Shown piece after piece: positions 32,521 through 46,000 of a stretch of 64,000 bases of DNA. A model generated the notes under the pieces. That model was given only the letters and a program-made list of their open reading frames with translations, was not told where the DNA came from and made no database searches. Source of the DNA: Scolanthus callimorphus (lineage: Eukaryota; Cnidaria; Anthozoa; Actiniaria; Edwardsiidae); assembly GCA_033964015.1 (NCBI GenBank), contig CM066914.1, positions 23,302,234 through 23,366,233 on the forward strand, in the 5' to 3' direction. The position numbers and the translations under genes are program-made. Each line of letters starts with the position of its first letter. Within the stretch, counting starts at the first letter, position 1.

Positions 32521-32882
32521 CTATTTTTTACATGGCGGTGGGCAGTGCACTGGTGGTGGTGGTGGAGCGGGGTTGCCAGGAGGTCCAGGGGGGCCGACTG
32601 GTCCAGGAGGTCCACATGGTCCAGGGGCACCTTTCAGACCAGGGGCTCCGTGACATCCGATTGCGCCTGCGGGTCCAGGGGGTCCTGCTGGGCCTGGTGG
32701 CTGTGGGGGTCCTGGTGGGCCTGGTCTACCCACTGGGCCCATTGGGCCTGTTTGTCCTTTAGCTCCAGGGCATCCTGGCTGCCCTATCCTTCCTTGGCAT
32801 CCAGCTGGTCCGGGGGGTCCAGGATTCGCTGGTCGTGGATATTGGGGTTGATGACATGGCGGTTGATAACATCTCTTGTTCT
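32521..32882 (-). CDS. Long minicollagen with reduced cysteine domains, terminal exon
   Basis: Reads (K)NKR, then CYQPPC as the only N-terminal cysteine motif, a Pro/Gln linker, 28 Gly-X-Y positions with one Gly replaced (QPP at triplet 14), a polyproline stretch and C-terminal CPPPCKK. Lys-Arg directly precedes the first Cys, as in processed minicollagens. Cysteines occur inside the helix (GCQ, GCP, GCH, GPC). It is a close paralogue of the exon at 38385-38761, including the 3' UTR. The acceptor TTTTAAG|AG is at 32883-32884, phase 1. No signal exon is visible between 32.9 and 36.8 kb; joining to 40815-40881 gives 429 nt, 142 residues in frame. The helix is about twice the usual 12-16 triplets. 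It may be an alternative last exon, a gene with a missed first exon, or a promoterless duplicate. Confidence 0.8.
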
Positions 32883-33534
32883 CTTAAAAAATAAGTGGCG
32901 CATATTATCAGTTTTGGATTTGTTTTTAAGAATTGACTTAGCCTTAGTTCTGTAGGGCTGCATCACTGATTTGCTCCATATGAAATCGTAAAAATGACCG
33001 ATGAGGCACTTTCTCACCTCCCCGTCTGATCAAAGTCACGGGGTGAAAAGTTCTGGATGAGAATCACGTGGGGAATATGGACCAACAATCACAACGGTCA
33101 TTGTAGCCCAGCTACAAGCGTTTCGCTCATTTAAGTTGATATAAAGGGAATTTTTAGTGTTTTCTGTTTTAAAGAAATCACTCAGCAAACTGCTCGAATA
33201 TGGATACGATATCTGTCAGCGAATTGAAGAGACAAAGACAAGATTCCCCTTCAAATCGACCTGGGAGAGCACTTGACCTTCATCAGACGCGAAGGTAGGG
33301 AGTGCCAACGAACTCTACAGTAGCGGACGAGAATCAGGCTATCCTGTCAGAAGATTAAGATTTAGTGAAAATCATCAATTCACGTTTTAGATGTTGCAAC
33401 TGTACTGCGGAAAAACGGATCTTTTCGCGAGAATGCTGACGTTACTTCGCAACTATGTCCATAAAAAAAAGTTAGGAACTTTATTAACGTCTCAAATCTT
33501 CTAGCCGTGCACAAGTGCACTACTAATCGGGGAG

Positions 33535-33660
33535 ACGGTGCACACCTTACCCCCTTTCTCTATCAGAGCTCCAGGTGAAAGGAATTCAAAGCTATAGGCA
33601 AACTACTCGGAACAGAGAAAAGTCGATACGGTTGGTTGATCCGGGATTCGAACCCATGTG
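33535..33660 (-). mobile_element. Truncated tRNA-derived SINE
   Basis: Shares CTTACCCCCTTTCTCT, AGAGCTCCAGGTGAAAGGAA and GGTTG(G/A)TCCGGGATTCGAAC with the SINE at 17515-17712. The A-box side is missing. Confidence 0.6.
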
Positions 33661-35084
33661 TTTTACATCGTTGGCTCAATAAAGACATGCGCATTAGTAC
33701 ATATAATAGGACTCTATGCTGTCCGATTAAGAAAAAAATGGATGAGAAAATTCAGATGAACATCAAAATTGTACGAGTCCGAGGGCTGACTGCGGATGCG
33801 TGTATCTTTTGAAAACGCAGATTTTCTAAATCGATTGTAGTGGTCGAACCGTATCTCAGATTTGTTGTGCTTAATAACGAAGTGGACTTAATGTATTGAG
33901 TTCTAATTATCAAACCACGGCATCCCATGAAAAACAGGATATGATATTCATAGGTCTTATAGTTGAATCATTTTATTATATATTTTATGATCGCCCCGGT
34001 TTCTTTTGTTCTCCGAGGTACATTTACTAGCTAAATTTGTAGGTGATGAAGGGGGGGGGGGGGGGCTATTCTGCCTCGCGCGGATTTTTTTCTTAGTGTC
34101 TCAGCTCTTCAGGATTTTTTTCAGCCATTTATGACTTTGAAAGAGTGCTTTTAGCCTGCTCGAATAGTTTCCCTTCAATTTGAGCTTGCTCGATATTTTT
34201 TTTTGCTTTTTGACCACCCCACCTCTTCCCTTCCCCCTTCCCCATCACTTTTCTTATGATCCGTCCCTTATCTTCACTCTAACTTGTTGAGAGAATATTG
34301 TAGACAAAACCCTTTTCTTCTAGGCGAAGTCGAACCAAGCGCTGATGTTGGACGACTCGCAAAAGGTTAGGTAAATTCATATCTCGTTAGCTCTAGTCAG
34401 CGTGAGTTCGACTTACATCCATGTGGGATGTCTGCTTTCGAAACGCGCATGTTCGGTGAAACTTTAATGACGTCGCGGTTGTTGTTCAACTTTTCATTTG
34501 GTGACCTGAAATTCTTAAAACTTTGTTTTTCTTCAATGCTCTGTAGTTTGTGGTGTTGTTTGGGGCTCTCTTCTCGCTCACTCCATTTCTAGAGCTGGAA
34601 ATTACTGTCTGCGGTCATCGGAGAATGTCCGACCAAATTAGCCAAACGCCTTTTGTTCGGAAATTTTTCATCGATTTCCAGCAGAGACAACCAAGAAAAA
34701 AGGTTTAAAGAACAGATGTCCTATAGTTAGAAACTATATTTCCAGCTCTAAGTCACGACGCGATGTCACAACAACGCAATCACTGCGCCACTGTGATCAT
34801 TGAGAGTGACAGAAAAAGAAAACATTATGTGTACCTCGAACCCAAATTATTATACATTGTACTCGCTATATCGATTCTGATTGGCTAAGAGCGTGCGGTT
34901 TACTTTGGGAAGCACGCTCTTTAAGGGTCTTCAAGTTCTTGATACGCGCGCAATGCATCATGGGACTAGAGCAGTTTCCCTATTTTAACAAGGCGCTTGT
35001 GTAAAATAAACTGCATGACAGAAAGAAAAGTATTTTTTATTACTGAATCAATGTATAATAAAACAATTATTGAATTCGGTTTTT

Positions 35085-35175
35085 GTGATCTCCAGAATAA
35101 ACAATGTCTCTCGGCCTCACGGCCTCGCCTGATTCCAACTGTCTCGACATTGTTTATTCTGGAGATCACAAAAAC
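35085..35175. mobile_element. Short foldback (GATCTCCAGAATAAACAATG)
   Basis: A roughly 25-bp stem, GTGATCTCCAGAATAAACAA with its exact complement 50 bp later, and a loop rich in CGGCCTC. A hairpin MITE or the core of one; related flanks were not traced. Confidence 0.6.
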
Positions 35176-35784
35176 CTCATCCAATAATTGCTTAGTATCA
35201 GCTGTGTAATGAGTCCCTCTTAAGGTGACTCATGCGAAAATCAGAGCACATTTCGCGAAAATATATTTTCGTCTACAACTTTAAAAATGTACTCGCTATG
35301 AACTTCAATCTTGAAGAATATAAGCAGGTATCTTTTGGCGATATGTACGCATTATCTGATCTCCATTAGCGTTAATAATTTTAATACTATCTGAGCTTAA
35401 TGGACCCCTTCCTTGAGAGATCAACCCCGCGCAAAAAAAAGTTGCTGGTATTTTTGAACGAAACTCCTTTAATCATATTTAAGTCAGTTGGACAAGTGTT
35501 AACGAAGTTTCAGGAATTTCGTTGGAAGTAAAGTGCCTATTACATTAAGATTATTGTTTCTGATGATTTCCTAACTTTGATAGTTTATCATTATAGCATA
35601 TTCTTCTATTTTTCTATAATATTGTATTTAATAGTAGTGTTATTAGTTTTTGATGTCCATGTATTGGAACGGGTATCAGACGAGTTTCGAAAGTTATTTG
35701 TATTGCGTTTACTTTGCATTCTCATTGGTCGCTTGTTTCTGTCAACCAATCATATTTTGAACGAAGCGCGGCTGTGTTTTAGTA

Positions 35785-36205
35785 GTCACGTGCGCACCAC
35801 GTGATTGTTCTTGGCTTGGATTGAGAGAAACCCAGTCACGTGTCCAATGAGTGATAGCGATCTTACTTGGCTTATGATTGGCTGCCAAAGAATCCATTCA
35901 GCAGCAATTGTTTTTCCTTCGTTTAGTCACGTGCGCACCACGTGATTGCTCTTGGCTTGGATTAAAAAAAACCCAGTCACGTGTCCAATGAGTGATAGCG
36001 ATCTTACTTGGCTTATGATTGGCTGCCAAAGAATCCATTCAGCAGCAATTGTTTTTCCTTCGTTTAGTCACGTGCGCACCACGTGATTGTTCTTGGCTTG
36101 GATTCAAAGAAACCCAGTCACGTGTCCAATGAGTGATAGCGATCTTACTTGGCTTATGATTGGCTGTCAAAGAATCCATTCAGCAGCAATTGTTTTTCCT
36201 TCGCT
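35785..36205. repeat. ~140-bp tandem repeat, three units
   Basis: Three units containing GTCACGTGCGCACCACGTGA, CCCAGTCACGTGTCCAATGA and GCTTATGATTGGCTG, with a period near 140 bp. Each unit has three CACGTG palindromes and inverted CCAAT boxes (ATTGG). Confidence 0.88.
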
Positions 36206-36899
36206 TATGATTGACTAGGTGTATTATAACAATATAGTTGATGTTCTTGGGCGTAAATATGTTTTTAGGATCAGTTATTCAAAAACGTAAAGCGCTTAGA
36301 GCTTTGAGGATAAGCGCTATATAAGCACCTACTTTACTTTACTTTACTTTTGGGCCCGACTCAGGCTCATTTTAGACCGAGCGGAGTGCATTGAGTACAA
36401 AAACAATAATTTATTGCGACCGTCCTCAACGCCGATTGACTCGCGCGGGCTCTAATATATTAAGGGCCGCCAAAAATGTTCACTAGAGCCCGAATAATAC
36501 GCCACAATGCTCCCGAAAGTTATTAAAATTGGTCGTACAGCAGTCATGGAAAAGTTGCTCTTTTGAATAAAACTTGCCGCAATGTTTGCATGACTACGAA
36601 GCCTTTCTAAAAACTGATGAACAAATTCACTTGTATTACCGCCCTATTCGATTTGTGTTGTAGTTTTTTTCTTCTTCTGATTTTATATATGACGATTAAA
36701 CAATATCGACTCTAGGTACTGACCCTTTTAGAACCTTTCCCTTGAGACAGGAAAATTAGCAAAGCACAGAAAGCAAGTAAAAGTAGACGACATTAGCTAG
36801 CGAGCTTATTAACATTTTATTAGCCATGTATTAGTACATCAGTATTAATTTGCTCATTTTATGCCGATAATTTTTATCTTTGATACGCAGTATCGTTAT

Positions 36900-37259
<360 letters not shown>

Positions 37260-37261
37260 TC

Positions 37262-38310
37262 ATAGAGTAAATTAAGTTTTATTCTGTTAATTAAAGTCTT
37301 AGCCTTTTAGCGACGATTAGATCGCGAGGAATGATGAATGGTGCATCCTTGTTATTCAGTTTGGTAGATCAAGTTGAATCATAGCAGCAGCGTGGAATGG
37401 GCTACATTGATATACACCATGAAACATGTTTGAGCTTCATTCTCCCTTCATGCATTCTGATATGTGAATATGCCATCACGACAAGCTTGGTCATTCATCA
37501 ACATTTTATCGGAGTTGGTGAAACTGAGTCGAGTAACCTTAGAGAAATGTTCAACAAGCAGAGAAGTTTTCTACATTCACAAGGTTAGCGTGTGTTTTGG
37601 ATAATAATTTGATTTTGTGTTCGCAGAGTGAATTTTAGGCCTGTTTTAAAAGTCGAAATGTCAATTTCGCATTGTTTAATTAGAGCTATTGTCTCAAGCT
37701 CATTTGCATTAACAACGGCTCTGGTTTGATCCCAGCCTGAAGAAATTATCTTCCCCAGAATGCATTGGGAGTAATGAAAGCCCAAATACCAAAGGTCAAG
37801 AACCCACCAAAAGCCTTTTTTAAATTCTGTGTATATCGTATGGGATATTTTTTCATGTAACACGGAGTGCTATTTTACGAGTTTTGGATGTGAGTTGTTT
37901 ATCATTTTACGACTGACAAAATAAATATTTTTGTTTTATTTTCAAGAATAACTTAGATTGCTACATGTTTAATACGGCTTGGTATCTGCACTCTCAATGT
38001 TGACTTTCATGGGTAAAATGGCATCACATTGGTGTAAAAATTGTGACATGACTGTCCCGAGTCCAATCGTACCTACAGCCAATCAACATCGATAGAAATA
38101 GAAATTTGCTGCTAAATGGCTTCCCTATCAGCCAGTTCAATCGAAATGAAAAGGTGCTCCCAGTTGGCTTATGTGTGAGGCCATTGGAATCGGTAGAAGA
38201 TATGTAAGATAGAGCGTGTTCATAGTGTAAAGCTGCTTGATGGCAAAGTTTTATGGAAGCAAAGTGTAGTTTGCGAAAGACAACTGTATACAACCAGTAA
38301 GCAAGCAGAT
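37262..38310. other. Spacer between minicollagen exons, no signal exon seen
   Basis: I examined the minus strand for a short ATG exon with a hydrophobic core and a phase-1 donor and found none. The sequence is otherwise unremarkable, with a weak relative of the TAGAGCGG MITE around 37995-38170. Confidence 0.5.
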
Positions 38311-38384
38311 GAAATTTTATTACAATTTAAAAATATGTTTAACTTATGTCTAAAATATGAATGTCCGATACATTGTATCACTGT

Positions 38385-38795
<411 letters not shown>

Positions 38796-39499
38796 TTATT
38801 TATTTGCGTTTTATGCATATATTTATTGATGAAATTACTTTCTTGCTTATTTATTTGCTTATTTATTCATTTATTTATTTTCTAACCTCACTTAGCAGCA
38901 ATGCCCAGCTAGCAAGGCTTATTGCATCAACAAAAGTGTTCTGTGATTTTCTTCTTCTGAAGATGATCCAGTTACAGTGAAACTTCGTGGTCAGTCCCCC
39001 TCCCCGGCCCAACCCCTCTTTGGTTTGAATAAGCGGAGAAGTGTGGGATACGATTAAATTTCAGACTTCAAATGGGGCGCAATTCACGCCAATTCAATTC
39101 AAGACGCAGAGCCGTTCCATTTCAAATGAATTGCTTCGGCTTCGCCTTGTATCTCATTGTGCACCACGCCGTTTGTTCAGAGGTGATATTATCGCTTTGG
39201 AGAGCATTTATTTGAAATTTTCACTTCACCTCAGAAGAAACGTTCACTATGTGAAATAATGTGGAAAATAAAGGGTTAATATTTAACAATTAGACTAAGG
39301 GTTTAATATTTAACAATTAGAAGAGTTCGAGTTCGATCTTTTGCGTGATAGACAGTGACTAGAGGAACCAATCAGAGTGCGGGATTCGTGAGTGAGTTTC
39401 GTCAAAAAGTAAAAAAAATATAGTTGATCTTCGCAGTCGCAACTATGGTTTTGGTCCGACTCGGGGCCATTGAGCCCGAGGCGCTCGCCCAAAAACATC

Positions 39500-40150
39500 A
39501 ACTATGTTAAAACTTTAAATGGCATTCAGTTTCTATATCAAATACATTTAAGCGATATGATGAATTTGCAGTATATTTTAGTCCACCAAATTCTTAATTT
39601 TGCAAAACAATTACCTTTTCTTTGCCCGGACGACAAGATGAAGAACCAAATTTATTTATTTAAAAAAGCCCCCAAATTTTCGGTTCTTTTAAATTATTTT
39701 CAAGCGACTCTTTTTCAACGTTTGTCCTGGATCGAGTGATCCAGTGCATGCCCGAAAAAAGATATTGATTCATTCAACGCATTCATTCGTTACCAACAAA
39801 TCCCTTGACTCTCGCGTGTGTAATCTATGCAGTTCTAACGAAGTCGGGGATGAGTTTCATGTTTTAATGGAGTGTTCACACTGTAAATTAACATCTATTC
39901 GTACCGATTTTATGTCTAGGCTTGTATCACTGAATAATTATTTTGTATCTTGATGAGATCTTTTTTTTTAATTTGTTTTCAATGATTGATTATTCTGTAA
40001 CGAAGCTGTTTGCTAGCTTTTGTAGTAGTATCTTATCTGAATATAGTGACCTAGTTATTAAGGTAGAACATTTGCTGTATTTTTCATATTTGATACCAAT
40101 GTATCTGTCAGATATACGGATTAAATAATATTATTAAATATTATTATTAT
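39500..40150 (+). pseudogene. Decayed 3' end of a non-LTR retrotransposon
   Basis: The plus-strand frame at 39744-39953 contains VCNLCSSNEVGDEFHVLMEC, the C-x2-C...DE-H-L-EC motif that ends many LINE proteins. An upstream block in another frame (39590-39740) and an (ATT)n-like tail near 40130-40150 fit a truncated, frameshifted copy. No intact reverse transcriptase. Confidence 0.6.
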
Positions 40151-40814
40151 TCATTTCTTTTGGCTCATACAGGGATAGCTTTCACCTGCCTATTATTATG
40201 AGTGTGAAGAGCAGAAGTTTGATATAAGGCGGAGGCTCGTTTGAATGCATGTTAGCCGTTGGCCACCCATTGCCTCATTAGTTTTATCTAAAGGCAATTA
40301 TTTCAATTAAAGATTAAAGGTATAGATATGTTGTATAGATATAAAATATCAATTCAAGTTGATTGAACAAAATATTCAAATAAATCCCCAAAAATCTTTG
40401 GCTTTGGGTCAAATTCTCGGGACAGTCGTACCTTGATATAGACAACCTGTACCTGCTTGTTGTTTTTTATTTATTTCATTTTTCACTTGTGAAAGATTCG
40501 AAATTCGACAGAACTTCAGAGCCCCACAAGCGAAAAGAGGCTTAAAAAGGTAACTTCCTTCGTTGAAATAATAATAAAAATAATGAGAGAGGTTGAACAC
40601 TACTAAACAAAGCATTATAAAAAAATCAGAACGGCCCATTCTAGGATTATCGAATTAAAATGTGCACTCAAATTAAGCTTTTCATAATTTTTAATCGAGA
40701 GCTGCCTGAGTGTGGGGACAATAAAAACTTATAAACTTCTCTTTTCGCTTTACAGAGGTGGCCTTGTTTAGTTTCGCTAATTAACGATTAAAATAGATAA
40801 TGGGCGCTACTTAC

Positions 40815-40881
40815 TGAGTACTTTGGCCTGGGCCAAGCAAATCACGGCTGTGAAGACTAAGAGGGCAACCTTCATATCCAT
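40815..40881 (-). CDS. Signal-peptide exon shared or owned by the 38.4-kb minicollagen
   Basis: ATG at 40881-40879 directly follows acceptor TTATTTTCAG and opens MDMKVALLVFTAVICLAQAKVL, a signal peptide with cleavage expected after AQA. The donor CTCA|GTAAGT (40813-40814) leaves phase 1 with base A. Joined to 38761 the split codon is Asn (KVL-NKR); to 37255 it would be Arg (RKR); to 32882 it would be Lys (KNKR). All three joins keep frame to the stop. It is the only signal exon I can find for these three terminal exons. Confidence 0.85.
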
Positions 40882-40973
40882 CTGAAAATAAACAGAAGAA
40901 TAGAGTAACACTGCCTTGACAATAAGAACAAGAATTTCTCCATTTAAATCTCTCGGGTGACAAAGCTTCTTAC

Positions 40974-41020
40974 CTTGTTGAGATCAAGATTACACTGCTC
41001 TGGTCACGGGCTGATCGTCT
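40974..41020 (-). other. Putative 5' UTR exon and start region (41-kb promoter)
   Basis: A donor CAACAAG|GTAAGAAG at 40972-40974 defines a non-coding exon about 90 bp upstream of the signal exon. A TAAAAAG stretch on the minus strand near 41020 could be a TATA-like element, but this is weak. Outer boundary estimated. Confidence 0.48.
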
Positions 41021-41024
41021 TTTT

Positions 41025-43060
41025 ACTTCTTTACCTGTTACAGTGACATCAGCTGAAATATGAAATCAGTCATTGTTGTTTTCATTTTTCTACATCTTCA
41101 CTGGCTGGCAAAAGAAAAACAGTCATTACGAGCAGGTTATTTACACCTATTTGAAATATTTTGCGTTTTCAGATATTTCCCAATTTCTAAACAACCATAA
41201 CTCGAAAATTCTTGAGAATCCTTGAAAGTTTATTGACAATCTAAATAATGCTTTTTTGTGTGGAGAGAGTGCCGAGTACCTATTCCAGATATTTGAAAGG
41301 CGGTGGCGTGTTAACTATGTTTAATCTTAAAAGTAAATTCCTTTCATATGGAATAAAATACGCTAATATAAATAATTTCAAACTGTCCTTTGTTCGCCCA
41401 AAGGTCGCATGGTGAGATCGAAATGATGTTATGTCACGAAACATTTGGGATTTTCACAATATGGCTAAAGAGGTACACGCATGTTCGCACATGTCAAAGA
41501 AAAATTCAATATTCTGAAATATTTATTAGACTGAGTGTTTTATTGGAACGAAGAGGGGGGGGGACTTCGCTCTTCAGTTATAGCGAATTTGTAACAGAGA
41601 ATCTGTTACAGTTACGGAGAATTTGTAACACAGAATTTCCGTTCAAAACTTCATTAAATGTATGCAGACTTCACGTCGAAAAAGATCCACTGCTTCCCAT
41701 TATCATTCGTACTTTGCCAATGTACTTATGTATGGTTCAGATGGTAATAAATGTATTTCGTTCCATGTTATGGGGAATTTTAAGAATAACTTTCACAGGC
41801 GCCATATTTATAAAGGGTGCGTAAATACATAGAAGGCTCAAAAGACACGAAATCTGTAATTTGTTTTATTCAAATGAAATGTTACAAATAAATGTAACAT
41901 GTAATAGAATTTCTGAAGTCTTCTTCACATGGTGGAAACTAAACACTTAAAAAGAAGGGGAAGTCGTCTATCGTTTTTAGAAACTGAAAACTTTGTGTGG
42001 GTCCATTTCATTACTCAAAATATTCTGAAATGTACAACCGTTTTTCGTGTAAGCGCCTTTTCGCAGTTATTTAATATACCACTGCAGGTACAGTTTCTGT
42101 ATTAAAAACAACTGCCGATTTTCTTAGCCGTTTATTACTATTTTTTAAATATAAAATCTTTGCACCGTTCATTTTCCGTTTTTTATATTTTACTTGAAAG
42201 GAATCCTGCCATACTGTATCACTTCAATTTTTCGTCTTTTTTAGTATACAATTTATCGTACGATTGTTTCCTGTAGATAGTTTAACCTTTGTACTAGCCA
42301 ACCCCTTCTATTTCTTGGTCCGCCACTGCCCATCAAATAGCAATATTTGCAGCAGCCGACTTTGACATGTTTGAAACATGTCTTTCCGTTTTAAAAGTCT
42401 CATTCTTTTTATCAAGATTGCAAAATTGCTGCTGTTACGTCCTTTTGGAAATGTGCTATCAACGTTTTCATCTAGATATTACCCGTATTATGTCGCGGAT
42501 GGAAAATTCTACTGTTAGAAGCACAATAATTCTCGTACCCGGCCCGCCATCTCGTGGAGAGGCTCTGTGTTGGTAGCTATTGACGCATGCGCGAGATTTG
42601 AGACAAAGTCGTCTGCTCGCAGGGGAGGCTCGGGGACATCCATTTGAGGGCCTTCGCTGATTTGCTGATTTTGAACGTTGGGGCATGCGCAGAAAGTTGT
42701 TTCTCCCAACGGCTCTCAATCTCTTTCCGAGAGCCCGCATATCTTTTAGGCCAGCGCCAATATACGGAGCTCTGGAATAATCAAGTCGTGCGACAATTTT
42801 CATTGGCTCGTCATTCCTATCCACTGCCCATGCGCGTGATTTGAATTCGGAGGAAATCGAACGGAAAATATTTTTCACTGAAACATCACCTGTTGGGCGA
42901 AAACATATTTCTGGTATCAAACGCTGCGCTTCAAAGTCTTTCCACTTGTAGATCTATTCTTATGAATTTTAAAACCGCAACACTTTAACTAAAACTGTTT
43001 CTCAGAAAGTCGGTGCAGGGCTTTGGAACAGTCAGTTTGTTTTCACATTCCCTCACTCTC
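41025..43060. other. Intergenic, nothing coding recognised
   Basis: An uninterrupted plus-strand frame of 144 codons at 41390-41824 has no recognisable domain and I do not call it a gene. Sequence at 42530-42800 is related to the inverted-repeat element at 16918-17155. Confidence 0.5.
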
Positions 43061-43065
43061 AGGTC

Positions 43066-46000
43066 CACACTCGTTACGAACCACGTTAATGAGGAAACTT
43101 AGTTCGATTCTGCGCACTACGTTCAAGCACCAATTTAATTGAATCAGTAGACAAATTAGTATTCAACTTGAGAAGGCAGACTTAAACGAAACATAGCAAC
43201 ACCATTGGGAGCATTTGTTTTTCCCTTTATATTTCACTGTAAGGGAAAGAATGACGCCCTCTTATTAGTCAGACAGTATGATCAAAGTTGACAATATCCC
43301 ATGCAGTGGACGGTTTAAGGATCGAGTATTCGTAGGAATGAATAATTTTGCCTCAAAGCGTTGCTATGCAAATCGGGTTATCTTGAAAACCTTCAACGCG
43401 CGTGCAAACTTCTCCCGCAATTTATGACTAACTCGGCATTTTCCCAACGAAACGAAGCCTCACACAATTTGTAACAATGTTTCCTTGAGATAATGTGCTA
43501 TAACGAATTTTAATCCGGTACGGTTTTAACATTATTCCACAAGTTTTGATACCCACTTTGTCTCAAATTTCCACATGAATAGGCTCATTTGCCATGTTGT
43601 TGCTCCATAACATTGCTTTATAAATTTGAAAACATTAATATGTTTGCCTCTAAAAAACATGTATCTAGCTGGAAATTAACCTGCTTATTTGTGCTCGGGA
43701 TTTGGGGTTTCTTTTGCAATATATACACTGCAAATGCGGCACTTCGGTCGAGAATCCTATACGCGAGCCTTGATTCAATTGAACATACACAATTAAACAT
43801 AAACATTCAAAATGCGCACTCCATTCAGATATTATAAATCCATTCAGATATGGACAATAAATTCAATTTGAAACGAATTTTACATTTAAAAAGTAATCTT
43901 GCTCAATAATTCTAAAGAATGAAAACAGCCTATGTGCTTAAACCTAAATTATAAAATAATGATAATAATAAGAATGATAACTATAACCAGCAAAGCTAGC
44001 TAACGTAGTAAAACTAGATTCGTTGTTGTTTTCTATATAAAAAGTATAACAATTAATAAGGGATGTTTGAAAGATTGTCTCCGAGGCGATGGCGATGAAA
44101 TTAGTTTTTGAGTTGTTTATGTTATATACCACAAGACCTACCCGTCCCTCTACCATTTTCTACGCCTGTCATTCGTGGAAATTCAAAAGTGGCAGTTGAA
44201 TTTTCCCAAAGAACATGCCCAATGACTCAGAATAGAAAGTACATGGCCACGATAAAGACGGCAAGTTGTATTGTGCATCCAAGTTTTTGAGGTGCGAATT
44301 TTGCCGCTGAGTCTAGAGGGGAAACCAGTTCTACAGAATCTGTGAAAATCACCCATATCCTGGTCTGGTTAAAAAACATAAATATCGCCACATGGTTGCA
44401 AAGAAATCTGTGAAAAATAATACGCACAAATCTATTCCCTTTCCTGATGTGGGAAATGTACCTAACCCCCACCCCACCGCCAAACATAGGCTTCATACTC
44501 TCGTCTTCTACGTCGGTCCACATGGGAATTCGCGGCTGTCGAACTTACCAAAGAACAGACCCAATAAACTAATAAACTAACTAGGAACTTCAAGTTCTTG
44601 CATCACACCCTTATAAAATACTTTTAAACAAAAGATGTTCCAGACGTGAAAACCTTGTGATTCCCAGTTTTTTCTCTGTTCTATGATAACTGAAAAGAGG
44701 AGAGGAAAGAAAAAAACTAAAAAGAAGCTTTTTCGTGTCAATACCTTAATGGTCGTTCATCTTCCTACGGCAGGGGGCGACTAGAGAAAGACTCCGGGTT
44801 TATTAAGTTGGGAACCCCAAGCCCTTCAAATCGGATTAATCTTAATGCTTGCAGCCTATGAGGAACAACTACAGAATGTAGGATAGAGGGGATGGGAACG
44901 TAGCACTCCAACTCAGCAGGTCATGATAGAAACTATAGGTACTAATCACGCTAGCTAGCTACCATTAGAGCTGGGCCGCCCCCCATCTCTGGGGGGCTGT
45001 CTTGCCCCGATAACTGTGTCCCACATACTTGGAAGGCCCAAAGTCCTAGTCAAAAACACCTTTCAGGCTGAGAGGGGTTGGGGTGGAGAATAGATACCCA
45101 GTAGACAAGTGGATCTCAGGAGAATTTGGCGAGTTGCATGCCATCTCCCCCAATCGAAGAAAGGGCTAAGGCTGTCCACACCAGGAGTGAATCGTGGACT
45201 TACTGGTTGTAGGAAATGGCTGATTGCATTTTCTTTGCGCACCGGGGGATTCGAGGAAATCCAGGGAAAGGGGTTTATCTAAACCCTGGAATTTCCAAGG
45301 GGAGGAGGGATCGAAGACCCCTGGTAGGGGTCTGTGTCGAAAAGGTTGGTGCTTAAGTAACCTCGAAATTCAAAGGGAGGGGTTGAGCAAATTCTAGGGG
45401 ACGGGGTGTTCATGGCCCCTGAAAATTGATATTGAAGCACACGTTGCTGGCTTGCATGGTACACATGTTTAACTGCAAGAATCATGTCTTAACTACAAAT
45501 TGCAAAACTATCGACATCTATATCAAATGGGGTTTCATCAGTCCAACTACTTACAGGCTATATTCGCTATGTAATGCTTCCTTGTGTACATTGCTCACCA
45601 GCTCACAGATATTACACAGCATGTACACATGTGATGTAAGAACCAAACCAATAACTATTTTTAAACTCTTATCCTGTAAAATGGCCTCTTAGTACAATCA
45701 CCAGGGGCATAGCTACCAATACACAAAGTACGCAACTGCGTACTATTAACATTTTCACTTTGATATACTACTCTCTAGTGCTACGCCCCTGACGACCAAG
45801 ATCCGGAAAACGTGTGTGCACTACAAAACGCCATGGCATTGTGGACAGGGCTGTATTCCTGTATCTTTGGTTGGAGACAAACCAATTCAACAATCGACAT
45901 GGCTGACTCAACAAATGATGAATGAAGTTGAATCAGATCAGTGCTCAAACGGTTTTGCCCCAGCCTTATCCACCTTTTTTGTGTGTTTCCATGGTGATCG

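Larger units (their letters stand above)
30970..34267. mobile_element. Possible 3.3-kb Harbinger-like element enclosing a minicollagen exon
   Basis: The left end GGGACGGACCGCTAGAAAAG and the right end (complement GGGACGGATCATAAGAAAAG) are inverted copies. Both sides carry TTA (30967-30969, 34268-34270), matching the TWA target of the related element at 7469-8299. If these are the two ends of one insertion, it contains the minicollagen exon 32521-32882, the repeat at 31335-31632, a foldback at 31971-32152 and a SINE fragment at 33535-33660. The alternative is two unrelated solo ends; a matching TTA would arise by chance about half the time. Confidence 0.45.

Noticed and set aside
32499..32955. 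Plus-strand Trp/Gly-rich open frames opposite the collagen exons (also at 36861, 38335 and 22523)
   Set aside because: Antisense shadows of Gly-X-Y coding sequence; the sense frames have splice sites, stops, poly(A) signals and family motifs.
41390..41824. 144-codon plus-strand open frame
   Set aside because: No domain, signal peptide or membrane pattern I recognise, and codon use looks like the surrounding AT-rich DNA. It starts just beyond the 41-kb promoter region on the other strand, so a transcript cannot be excluded, but nothing supports one.
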